A model generated the notes under the pieces. It saw nothing but the letters and a program-made list of their open reading frames with translations, did not search any database and had not been told where the DNA came from. A program made the translations under genes and the position numbers. DNA of 64,000 bases from Pomphorhynchus laevis (Eukaryota; Acanthocephala; Palaeacanthocephala; Echinorhynchida; Pomphorhynchidae), in assembly GCA_012934845.2 (NCBI GenBank), contig WNNJ02002094.1:1-64000 (forward strand). The letters are read 5' to 3'. Of the stretch, positions 48,676-59,394 are shown one piece after another (positions within the stretch are counted from its first letter, which is position 1; each line of letters starts with the position of its first letter).

Positions 48676-50046
48676 AGGGTGAAAAGAAGCGGCCATAGAA
48701 CGGATCCTTGTGGTACACCGCAGCAGAGAGGAACCGGCGCAGAAGAGTTGAAGTTGGAGACTACGTGATAAGGGCGATTTGAGAGGTAGGATTTGAACCA
48801 AGAAATAACATGAGACGAGAAGCAGTAACGTTGTCTGAGACATGAGAGAAGTATAGTGTGATCAACTACATCAAAGGCGGAGGATAAATCAAGTGAAATT
48901 ACAAGGCTTACTAGATGTTTTTCAAGAGCAAGAAGTAGATTATTGGAGAGTTTTGTGCATGCGGTCATAGTAGAATGTTGTGGTCGATATGCTGATTGAA
49001 AATGTGGAAACATAGAATTTGACGATATGTAGTTGCTTACCTGTCTGAGGATGAGACGCTCGAAAAGTATTGAGATGGTCGGAAGGTTTGATATTGGTCT
49101 ATAGGAGGAGGCGGAACTTGGATCAAGATGATGCTTTTTTAATAATGGGCGAACTATGGCATGTTTGAACGACGAAGGGTAGTGTGATAAATGGATAGAC
49201 ATGTTGAAGACACTTGTGAGATAAGGGCTGATGGTGTCACTTCGTAACTTTAGAATATATGTTGGAACAGGATCGAGAGGAGAGGTTGAATTGGGTAATC
49301 GTGCTAGGGCATCAGATACGCTTTCGATAGATAAAAGTGAAAAGTGAAACAGTTCAGTATGATATGGGGCAAGGTAGGAGAAACTAGAAGATAATGGTAC
49401 GTGGATTGAGGTCAAAGTTCGAGCTATTTTGCGTTGCAAATGAGATGCGAATTCGTTGGAAGAGATATAGATAGACGTGACGGATTTGTTTCTACCCAAA
49501 AGGTTATTAATGGATTTCCACGGGTGTTGATGATTGTCACGCAAATATATTTTGCTTTGCCAGTGTGAGGAGCATTTTGAGTTTAAAAGATATCGGTATT
49601 TGCGTCGAAATTTGAGGTATTCTGAGTAAGATGAGTTTAATAGCTCGGTGATATTACGACGACGGAATCTTGAGTGCATTCGGTGAAGGTGTCGTAAGGA
49701 GCGCTTTGCTCTTCGGCAATCGCTATCGAACCAGGGGGCTCCTGACTGACGGCGAGGCGTACATTGTTTGAACGGCAAAATCATATCGCGTATGCCAATA
49801 AGTTCAGTGCTGTACATGTTCGTTAAGTCGTCAAGTGAAGTGTTAGTAAAGGCGGCAAAAATTAGGAGTGGGGACAAGAGAAGGTTTATACGCAAGTTAT
49901 TTAGATCAAGTTGTTTCCATGGACGATATATATGGGGATGAGTAGGGTGTGAAGGATCATTGGTTTTAATGTTAATGGTGAGACGGTAATGGTCGGATAG
50001 GCCCACATCTTTCACCGAAACGGTGCTGCAAGTAGACGATGATTGA
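48676..50046 (-). mobile_element. Second LINE copy, truncated at both ends
   Basis: From SVKDVGLSDHY at about 50015 through the linker (CTPRRQSGAPWFDSDCRRAK) and the polymerase up to CGVPQGSVLWPLLFTL, stopping before the YADD block. It is nearly identical to the neighbouring element. At 48675 the sequence switches into ORF1 of that element without breaking the frame, giving a long chimeric reading frame (50015 down to 48318) that joins half a polymerase to an ORF1 start. At 50046 the left flank changes abruptly to unrelated DNA. Confidence 0.9.
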
Positions 50047-50059
50047 TCAAGTTGTTGCG

Positions 50060-50620
50060 AATTACTATGTATATTTATTATTTCTCTTATTTTACTTATG
50101 AAAGAAGTTAATGATTTAAATGTAAATGCAACATATGAACGTAGTGAGTTGAGTGAAGAAACAATTATTACAAGTCACTGTTCTATAATGGATAAAAATG
50201 GTATAAAGGTTGAATCAGATAATAAAACTATACCTATATTATATTGGAATCCAAAATTACATAAAAATCCAATAAAACCTAGGTTCATATGTAGTGCGTT
50301 TAAATGTACATTAAATGTATATATCATTGTTATATAATGGATAAAAAGATATTAAAGAATAAAACGGGTGTAAAGGTTAAACCAGATAATAAAAATATAT
50401 CTATATTATATTGGAATCCAAAATTACATAAAAATCTCATAAAACCTATTTTCATAAATAGGTTTTATGAATAAAACCTATTTATGTAGGTTTAGGCTAA
50501 ATATGTAAAACCTATTTTTTTTCATAAATCTACATCAAAACCATTCTCAGTTTATATGAATAAAATAATTAAAGTAAATATTTATTTAAATTTAGATTTC
50601 GCTAAATTTAGATTTAGATT
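50060..50620 (+). mobile_element. Penelope-like element fragments, first group
   Basis: 50098-50337 includes ILYWNPKLHKNPIKPRFICS, matching the hallmark Y-W-x-P-K-L-H-K-x-P-x-x-x-R-F-I block of Penelope-like reverse transcriptases. A second copy of the same block follows at 50380-50445 (ILYWNPKLHKNLIKPIFI), then KSTSKPFSVYMNKIIK near 50520-50580, matching the next C-S-T-K-P-L-S block. The two PKLHK copies in a row show a local duplication. No catalytic YADD part is present. Confidence 0.82.
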
Positions 50621-50789
50621 TTAGATTTATTATTTATCTTTTAAATAAATATTTCAATAAATATACTTAAATATTTATACTTAAATTTTTATAATTTAAT
50701 ATTATACTTAAATATTATATTTATAATTTTATTTATACTTAAATAGTATAAAATACGAAGACTCAGTGAGCTGATCTGATTTATTTAAT

Positions 50790-50930
50790 AATTTTTCTCT
50801 ACTATCGTATATAATGAGTATCTACGAAAAGTTTTTAAATTTAAATCGTCAGAAATAAGCCGTCACTTTTTTTCGTTTACATCGTTTTATTACTATTTTT
50901 AGTAACTATTAGTTCAAAAATTAAATTAAA
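50790..50930. repeat. Left flank segment of the satellite (duplicated at 52937)
   Basis: CTACTATCGTATATAATGAG, TATCTACGAAAAGTTTTTAA and TCGTCAGAAATAAGCCGTCA occur here and again at 52937-53035. In the second place the segment runs on through ACGGGTGTAAAGGTTAAACC into a further Penelope-like piece. Confidence 0.9.
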
Positions 50931-52745
50931 ACGGGTGTAAAGGTTAAATTAAACTAAAGTAAATTTAAAGTAAATTAAATTTTGATTTATTGATTTAGCA
51001 ATAAATACATCAATGAGTACAATGTAAACGAAGGTAGATAAATTTCGTTTACATAGTTTGCAAGCAAGAAAACATGTTTAAAAAATGATTTTAATTATAA
51101 ATATTTATAAATATTTGTAATTATTACTATTTTAGTAACTATTAGTTCAAAAATAAAATTCAAAATCAATTCAGTTAAAGTAAATTTAAATTAAACTAAA
51201 GTAAATTTAAAGTAAATTAAATTTTGATTTATTGATTTAGCAATAAATACATCAATGAGTACAATGTAAACGAAGGTAGATAAATTTCGTTTACATAGTT
51301 TGCAAGCAAGAAAACATGTTTAAAAAATGATTTTAATTATAAATATTTATAAATATTTGTAATTATTACTATTTTAGTAACTATTAGTTCAAAAATAAAA
51401 TTCAAAATCAATTCAGTTAAAGTAAATTTAAATTAAACTAAAGTAAATTTAAAGTAAATTAAATTTTGATTTATTGATTTAGCAATAAATACATCAATGA
51501 GTACAATGTAAACGAAGGTAGATAAATTTCGTTTACATAGTTTGCAAGCAAGAAAACATGTTTAAAAAATGATTTTAATTATAAATATTTATAAATATTT
51601 GTAATTATTACTATTTTAGTAACTATTAGTTCAAAAATAAAATTCAAAATCAATTCAGTTAAAGTAAATTTAAATTAAACTAAAGTAAATTTAAAGTAAA
51701 TTAAATTTTGATTTATTGATTTAGCAATAAATACATCAATGAGTACAATGTAAACGAAGGTAGATAAATTTCGTTTACATAGTTTGCAAGCAAGAAAACA
51801 TGTTTAAAAAATGATTTTAATTATAAATATTTATAAATATTTGTAATTATTACTATTTTAGTAACTATTAGTTCAAAAATAAAATTCAAAATCAATTCAG
51901 TTAAAGTAAATTTAAATTAAACTAAAGTAAATTTAAAGTAAATTAAATTTTGATTTATTGATTTAGCAATAAATACATCAATGAGTACAATGTAAACGAA
52001 GGTAGATAAATTTCGTTTACATAGTTTGCAAGCAAGAAAACATGTTTAAAAAATGATTTTAATTATAAATATTTATAAATATTTGTAATTATTACTATTT
52101 TAGTAACTATTAGTTCAAAAATAAAATTCAAAATCAATTCAGTTAAAGTAAATTTAAATTAAACTAAAGTAAATTTAAAGTAAATTAAATTTTGATTTAT
52201 TGATTTAGCAATAAATACATCAATGAGTACAATGTAAACGAAGGTAGATAAATTTCGTTTACATAGTTTGCAAGCAAGAAAACATGTTTAAAAAATGATT
52301 TTAATTATAAATATTTATAAATATTTGTAATTATTACTATTTTAGTAACTATTAGTTCAAAAATAAAATTCAAAATCAATTCAGTTAAAGTAAATTTAAA
52401 TTAAACTAAAGTAAATTTAAAGTAAATTAAATTTTGATTTATTGATTTAGCAATAAATACATCAATGAGTACAATGTAAACGAAGGTAGATAAATTTCGT
52501 TTACATAGTTTGCAAGCAAGAAAACATGTTTAAAAAATGATTTTAATTATAAATATTTATAAATATTTGTAATTTTTACTATTTTAGTAACTATTAGTTC
52601 AAAAATAAAATTCAAAATCAATTCAGTTAAAGTAAATTTAAATTAAACTAAAGTAAATTTAAAGTAAATTAAATTTTGATTTATTGATTTAGCAATAAAT
52701 ACATCAATGAGTACAATGTAAACGACAGAGATAAAGTAGTTTAAA
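50930..52745. repeat. 242-bp satellite array
   Basis: Eight head-to-tail occurrences at exact 242-bp spacing, traced by CATCAATGAGTACAATG at 51008, 51250, 51492, 51734, 51976, 52218, 52460 and 52702. Units are almost identical. Each holds a hairpin GTAAACGAA, eleven bases, TTCGTTTAC. The last unit changes at GTAAACGACAGAG. It is flanked by duplicated Penelope-like DNA, and a lone diverged unit recurs at 53380-53545. Confidence 0.97.
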
Positions 52746-52936
52746 AATATTTTCTCATAATAAAGGCTCCAATTATCTATATTTTCAAAAACGAAATATC
52801 ATTTTTTTATATTTTCAAATATATTATAATTTAATATTATACTTAAATATTATATTTATAATTTTATTTATACTTAAATATTAAATATTAAATATATTAT
52901 TAATATATTATAATATATTTTAAATATTAAAATATT

Positions 52937-53345
52937 TAAATCTCTACTATCGTATATAATGAGTATCTACGAAAAGTTTTTAAATTTAAATCGTCAGAAA
53001 TAAGCCGTCACTTCTTTTCGATTACATCGTTTTATTACTATTTTTAGTAACTATTAGTTCAAAAATTAAATTAAAACGGGTGTAAAGGTTAAACCAGATA
53101 ATAAAAATATATCTATATTATAATGGAATCCAAAATTACATAAAAATCTCATAAAACCTATTTTCATAAATAGGTTTTATGAATAAAACCTATTTATGTA
53201 GGTTTAGGCATAGGTATAAATAGGTATATGTAAAACCTATTTTTTTTCATAAATCTACATCAAAACCCCTCTCAGTTTATATGAATAAAATAATTAAAGT
53301 AAATATTTATTTAAATTTAGATTTCGCTAAATTTAGATTTAGATT
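52937..53345 (+). mobile_element. Penelope-like element fragment, second group
   Basis: Repeats the 50790-50930 segment and directly after it the 50363-50640 segment, with WNPKLHKNLIKPIFI at about 53125-53165 and the ATGAATAAAATAATTAAAGT stretch at 53280. The order of the segments differs from the first group, as expected if the whole region is a larger tandem duplication within which the 242-bp unit expanded. Confidence 0.8.
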
Positions 53346-53379
53346 TTAGATTTATTTATTTATTTATTTTATATTTATT

Positions 53380-53545
53380 TATAAATATTTGTAATTATTA
53401 CTATTTTTAGTAACTATTAGTTCAAAAATTAAATTCAAAATAAATTCAGTTAAAGTAAATTTAAAGTAAATTAAATTTTGATTTATTGATTTAGCAATAA
53501 ATACATCAATGAGTACTATGTAAACGACAGAGATAAAGTAGTTTA
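53380..53545. repeat. Outlying 242-bp satellite unit
   Basis: A diverged partial unit (TTTGTAATTATTACTATTT, CATCAATGAGTACTATG at 53504) ending GTAAACGACAGAGATAAAGT, the same ending as the last unit of the main array. Confidence 0.88.
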
Positions 53546-54077
53546 TTTACAGATAAACGATTAAATTTAATCATCTTGTCGATTATTTAGATCATAAATC
53601 TGCTTTTACTTAAAAGTTTTCGATATTCAATTTTGTTTAGAATATCGCTTACTAATAGTTAGCTGCTAAATTTTTATTAAAAATTTTAATTAAAGATTCA
53701 ATTTTATTATTTTAAGGTTGATTTAAAAAAGTTAGAAAAGATAATTTATCGAAATGCAACAGTGTCTTCACATTTTCAATTCAAATCGAAAGATAAGATA
53801 ATTTTAAAATATATTAACTTTGATTATAATATAATATATTATATTATTCGTTTTAATATAAAAACACGATTTAATATAAATAGTGTTATCGCTTCCGATA
53901 AGTTTAATTCGATAAAAATTTTAAACGAGAGATATAAAAGTTAATTTATTATCTTATCAAGTAGAATAAATAAAGATAAGACAAACTGTTATCATTGAGA
54001 TTTGTGATAAAGGCTAAACTGATGAATTAATTTTAACATTTCTGTTCTGCTCAAACTTTGTAAACGCTCGCTTCAAT

Positions 54078-55007
54078 ATGATGAACTTGCATAGAAATCT
54101 TTATAGCTGTGTGCTGAAACTATACAAGGATTCTGATATTCGCAAAACAATTGTCCAGCCCCAAAGTATCACGAACATTGAAGAATTACGTACAATTATA
54201 AATGAGATAGTCGAAGAAAACATTAAATATGAAGAGTACAAACTTTGTTACAAAGACTGCGATAACGATTGGGTAACATTAGCAAATAACAATGACCTCC
54301 AGGTAGCGTTTGAATTGTGCGAGACGGTAATTCATCTTAAGCTTTCAAAAATTCAAAATAATACCCCTTCTACAGATGCAACAAAAAGCGGAATGATTAA
54401 TACCAACATAAAGGAAGAAATAACTAATCGAGAGGAAGCTGATCAGTCACAAAACGCGGATGTCCTACAAAATGTACTTTCAACATGCACAGATGATCAA
54501 TTGGTCGCTGATTTTCGTTATAAAACAATACAAAATGACATTTTCAATCAAAATATTAACAACGTTCCTTCTGATCGATATTGCCAACCCGATGAACACT
54601 CACCACTTGTGCATAATACAATAGAGCGAAAAGCAAATAATCAATATAACGAATTACAAATGGAACAGGGTGCATCTGGGTTTAAATCACCGCCACCAAT
54701 GGTGATGAATTATTATCGTCCTGTCATAGATAACTCAGTCAACGGAGCAGGTACACCAACAAATCAAAATTGGCCTCAAAATCTAAACATTCATCAAGTG
54801 CGATCAAGTCCAAGAGGACGAAATGAATTTCTTATATTTAATGACCCATCGTCTAGATATTCGACGCCATCATCACAAGGGCATTGTGGATCATCCAACA
54901 ACAAAGCTAGCGAAATCCCACCACCGCAATCTATAGGATCTACAACATTTCAAAATCAACACACAATATATCACGGAATTGTTCAAGGTCGAAGCCAAAA
55001 TTCTTAA
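54078..55007 (+). CDS. PB1-domain protein, intronless, TFG-like
   Basis: 309 codons from ATG 54078 to TAA. Residues about 8-92 form a PB1 domain: a basic start (VLKLYKDSDIRK), then the acidic OPCA-type loop YKDCDNDWVTLANNNDLQVA and a closing strand IHLKLSK. PB1 domains pair front to back with other PB1 domains. The rest is Asn/Gln/Ser/Pro-rich low complexity with no other domain. TFG, a scaffold at ER exit sites, has this order (PB1 with YKDEDGDLITI, then a Q/P-rich tail) and is the best guess. p62, Par and MEKK relatives lack the tail or carry other domains. There is no intron, unlike the neighbouring genes, and no splice acceptor between an upstream in-frame stop near 54014 and the ATG. It may be a retrocopy or simply a single-exon coding region with an untranslated leader elsewhere. 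Codons look normal and there is no damage. Confidence 0.75.
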   Translation: MMNLHRNLYSCVLKLYKDSDIRKTIVQPQSITNIEELRTIINEIVEENIKYEEYKLCYKDCDNDWVTLANNNDLQVAFELCETVIHLKLSKIQNNTPSTDATKSGMINTNIKEEITNREEADQSQNADVLQNVLSTCTDDQLVADFRYKTIQNDIFNQNINNVPSDRYCQPDEHSPLVHNTIERKANNQYNELQMEQGASGFKSPPPMVMNYYRPVIDNSVNGAGTPTNQNWPQNLNIHQVRSSPRGRNEFLIFNDPSSRYSTPSSQGHCGSSNNKASEIPPPQSIGSTTFQNQHTIYHGIVQGRSQNS

Positions 55008-55289
55008 CAAAATTGTTCAAATTTTTTGATTAATCGATACTATTTGTTGGTATTAATTATAGCAGTGTTCGTAACTTTTGTTCAATAATTGATAAATTTT
55101 CGTTGATTTTATTAATTATAATAAATAATTAATTTATTAATTAATTTTAATAATTTATTATTGTAATTATTGGCATGTTCACTTTCAGTGACATGTAAAC
55201 TTATTTGAACTTGTGATAAGACAATTATAAACAGCAAAATTAAACATGACACTGTTTAGATTATTACTTTAACTGAATTTATTTTAAAT

Positions 55290-55700
55290 TTAATTTTAGT
55301 AATAATTACAAATATTTATAAATAAAAAAATAAATAAAATAATAATGCTAAATTAATAAATCAAAATTTAATAATTAGATAATAAATAATTATAAATAAT
55401 TGTTATAAGATTTTAATTTAATAATTAGATAATAAATAATTATAAATAATTGTTATAAGATTTTATAAGGCTAAAATAAAAATTGAAATAATTAATTGAT
55501 GATCATCAATTTTATGTAATTTATTTAAAATGTTCAAATAAAAAATTGTAATTTAAAATAAAAGTCATTTTTTTGATTTGACTAAATTCAAAGTCAATTA
55601 GGATTAGTGGTTATCAGGAGCAACTAGTATATTATTGTTTCGGCCCATATTCCTCGACCTAACATAGCAGCGTGGCGTATGCGTATTTTACGTTTTATTT
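55290..55700 (-). repeat. Dispersed hairpin repeat, member
   Basis: Minus orientation. It includes an internal duplication of TTTAATAATTAGATAATAAA, then GGATTAGTGGTTATCAGGAG, GTTTCGGCCCATATTCCTCG and CCTAACATAGCAGCGTGGCG. The inner hairpin arm is degraded while the outer one is kept. Confidence 0.8.
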
Positions 55701-55784
55701 AATACGTGACGTATTTGTTACGTTTTATAAATGAAAAAAAGAGATATCATAATTATAGGATTTTATTCAATTTATAAATAATTG

Positions 55785-56060
55785 TTATATACGACTTTTT
55801 ATATTTTATAAATTAAAAATTTAAAATAATAATTTAAAAAAGAAGTGATTTTTTATGAATTGACTAATAAATAACAGATGTTGTATCAGAATAAGAATTA
55901 GATGTCATCAGGAGGAACTGCTATGCTGTCAGGTTTCGGCCCTTAACTACTCTACCCAACATAGCAACTGCTATGTAATCTGAATGTAATCTACGAGGAA
56001 CTGCTATGTAATCTGAATTCGGCTTATATTCCTTGACTTAACATAGCAGTGTGCAAAATA
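55785..56060 (-). repeat. Dispersed hairpin repeats, two overlapping members
   Basis: AACAGATGTTGTATCAGAAT, GTCATCAGGAGGAACTGC, TATGCTGTCAGGTTTCGGCC and CTACCCAACATAGCAACTGC. A second, shorter hairpin follows: AACTGCTATGTAATCTGAAT, TTCCTTGACTTAACATAGCA GTG. Confidence 0.85.
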
Positions 56061-56089
56061 CATGCTATATATATTTTGTATAGCAAAAT

Positions 56090-57385
56090 ATATATTGAAA
56101 GCCAATATCATTACATATTGTTGCAATTCTTAAAATTTCATTATTTAATGTATTATATTTTATATTATATGGTATGCATGAATACTCATGCACAAATATG
56201 TTTCTTGTAAATTTAAATATGTCATCTTTACGATATAAATTAATATTAGTTTTAGTTAATGTTCATTTAATGTTAATTTAATTTCATTATTTAATGTATT
56301 ATATTTTATATTATATGGTATGTATGAATGCTCATGCAAAAATATGTTTCTTGTAAATTTAAATATGTCATCTTTACGATATAAATTCATTATTTAAAGT
56401 ATTATATTTTATATATTTTCCGCTAATGATTTTAAATTTATTTTATATTGCTGTGTTTTATTAATATTAAAAATATTATCTGATATTATAAATAGTATTT
56501 TGTTGATTTATATATGTTACTATTTTCTGCTTGATGTTATTTTTATAGTAATCTAGTTTAAAATATGTATCTATTAAATTATTTAAATGATTTTGAAGAA
56601 AGCCAATATTACATATTGTTGCAATTCTTAAAATTTCATTATTTAATGTATTATATTTTATATTATATGGTATGCATGAATACTCATGCACAAATATGTT
56701 TCTTGTAAATTTAAATATGTCATCTTTACGATATAAATTCATTATTTAAAGTATTATATTTTATATATTTTCCGCTAATGATTTTAAATTTATTTTATAT
56801 TGCTGTGTTTTATTAATATTAAAAATATTATCTAATATTATAAATAGTATTTTGTTGATTTATATATTTTACTATTTTCTGCTTGATGTTATTTTTATAG
56901 TACTTAGTTTAAAATATGTATCTATTAAATTATTTAAATGATTTTGAAGAAAGCCAATATCGTTACATATTGTTGCAATTCTTAAAATTTCATTATTTAA
57001 TGTATTATATTTTATATTATATGGTATGCATGAATACTCATGCAAAAATATGTTTCTTGTAAATTTAAATATGCATCTTTACGATATAAATTAATATTAG
57101 TTTTAGTTAATGTTCATTTAATGTTAATTTAATTTCATTATTTAATGTATTATATTTTATATTATATGGTATGTATGAATGCTCATGCAAAAATATGTTT
57201 CTTGTAAATTTAAATATGTCATCTTTACGATATAAATTCATTATTTAAAGTATTATATTTTATATATTTTCCGCTAATGATTTTAAATTTATTTTTAATA
57301 TTATTGAGTTGATTTATATAATTTACTATTTTCTATTTGTGTTTATTTTTATAGTAATCTAGTTTAAAATATGTATTTATTAAAT
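56090..57385 (-). mobile_element. Multiply duplicated fragment, perhaps Penelope-like
   Basis: The same about 350-500-bp text is repeated (AAGCCAATAT at 56096, 56597 and 56952, with sub-copies at 56280 and 57130). One frame on the minus strand (56742-56476) reads FVHEYSCIPYNIKYNTLNNE then ILRIATICNI...LIDTYFKLDYY. A Y-x-x-x-P-x-x-x-K-x-x-x-h-x-N-E-h-x-R-I pattern is like the segment after the polymerase of Penelope-like and related elements, so it may belong with the PKLHK fragments 5 kb to the left. The assignment is tentative; the repetition is certain. Confidence 0.5.
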
Positions 57386-58110
57386 TAATTTAAAATAAAA
57401 GTCACTTTTATGAATTGACTAATAAAAAGCAGACGTTGTATCAGAATAAGGATTAGAGGTCATCAGGAGAAACTGCTATGTAATCTGAATTCGGCTTATA
57501 TTCCTTGACTTAACATAGCAGTGTGCAAAATACATGCTATATATATTTTTTGTAATATCAAGTTAAAATAAAAAATTGAAATTTAAATAAAAGTCATTTT
57601 TATTAATTGACTAATAAATAACATACGTTGAATCAGAATAAGAATTAGAGTTCATCACGATGAACTGCTATGCTATCAGGTTTATACCCCTAACTTTTCT
57701 ACCCAACATAGCAGCGGGGCCAAATACGTGCTAAGGACGTATTTACTCTGATGAAATTTGATTATCTAGTGTATCTTATTATAATGCAAAGTTTATAATT
57801 TATTATCTTTTAAAAAATTTCTGCTAATGATTTTAGATTTTCTATAGTTTAAATAGAGTTAAAAAAATGAAATTTAAAATAAACGTCATTTTTATGAATT
57901 GACTAATAAATAACAGATGTTGTATCAGAATAAGAATTAGAGGTCATCAGGAGGAACTGCTATGCAATCAGGTTTCGGCCCCTAACTCCTCTACCCAACA
58001 TAGAAGCGGGGCCAAATACATGCTAATGATGTATTTCCTCTGATAAAACTATCTAGTATCTTATTCTAATACAAAGTATATTATTTATTATCCATCCATA
58101 AAAATTTTCC
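57385..58110 (-). repeat. Dispersed hairpin repeats, three members in a row
   Basis: 57385-57545 ends with AACTGCTATGTAATCTGAAT and TTAACATAGCAGTG. 57570-57800 has GAACTGCTATGCTATCAGGT, CTACCCAACATAGCAGCGGG, GCCAAATACGTGCTAAGGAC GTATTT. 57840-58110 has GTCATCAGGAGGAACTGC, TATGCAATCAGGTTTCGGCC, CCCAACATAGAAGCGGGGCC, AAATACATGCTAATGATGTA TTT. Shared flank: TATTATTTATTATCC. Confidence 0.88.
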
Positions 58111-59394
58111 GCTAATAATTTTAAATTTATTTTTAATATTATTGTGTTGATTTATATATTTTACTATTTTCTGCTTGATATTATTTTTATATTAAGCACG
58201 TATCTATTAAATTATTTAAATGATTTTGAAGAATGAAATAATATAAATGATTATATAGTATCATATTCTAATACAAAGTATATTATTTAAAAAGACATAT
58301 TATTAATAAGTTTATTTAAAATAAACTTACTAATATTTTGAATTAGTTCAGTTTTCAAAATCTATGTATTTTGTAAATATGCAAATATATTGCAAATTTA
58401 TTTTAAGATTTGGCTCCATATCAATAAATTTGTTTTTTACTTTAATAAATCATCAAAGATAAAGTTGCAGTGTTATACAATTATAACGAAATTTGCATCT
58501 CACATGCGAGTTGCCTGTTGTCTCTAATTTGTTTCTTACTTTAATAAATCATCAATTATATCAATATAACATGGAATAAAATATTTCGTGATATAAATAA
58601 TTTAATATATCCATATAAGTAAAAACAAAGCTCTAGAAATAAATCCAAATTGCCATTCGTAAGGATAAAGTATCAAACCATTGCTAGGTGTCATTGTTTC
58701 TTTGTGATTGTGGCATTTCTGATAATCATATTTTAAGCGAATTGATATGTGATGATGTAATTATAAGTTGAAAATATCTCCAATCTTCGGAAACTACGAG
58801 AAATCATTAAAATCGTTTTAATTTTATCACCAAACAAAGTGATAAAGTAATAAAATAAATTTAATTTTAAGTAACAAAAGCTTCTTAAATTCTATTTTTA
58901 TATTTCATATTTATAATTAAGAACAACACATCTAAATAAAGAATAATTAATTAACAATTTAAACTAACAATTTGAACCAATTTTTCGTTGTTTGAAACGT
59001 TCGCACTTTTAGAATTACAAAGATTGCATTATATTGACTATTTAGAAATGTTTAGAGTACAACTTACAGATAGGTTTTAATAAGAATTTTTACAATTGTG
59101 TAAAAATTATTATTAAATAATAATTTAATAATTTAATTTTTATTATTATTTTATTATTAATTTATTATTATATAATAAATACTGTAATACTTTAATCAAA
59201 GATTTCTATTAAATCTAAAATTAGGTTGCACGTTCTAGAAAAGAACACCAACATTTGGACAGAACAAGTATTTGATCGATTACAAATTAGAAAAATAAAT
59301 AGCTTAAAATATCAACAATTTACGGCTTTTTTCTTTTGGAATTAATATCTGAATTTGCAAATCAATTACAATAGAATGCCAATCAGTAAAACGA
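58110..59394. other. Region downstream of NIP7, AT-rich
   Basis: 58120-58250 repeats text of the 56-57-kb duplicated block (TTTTCCGCTAATAATTTTAA, TTTACTATTTTCTGCTTGAT). The rest is AT-rich with no recognised gene. Downstream sequence of NIP7 lies here. Confidence 0.5.

Noticed and set aside
48318-50015. A single 565-residue protein
   Set aside because: It joins a truncated RT to the ORF1 start of a neighbouring LINE; it is a chimera created by a DNA junction.
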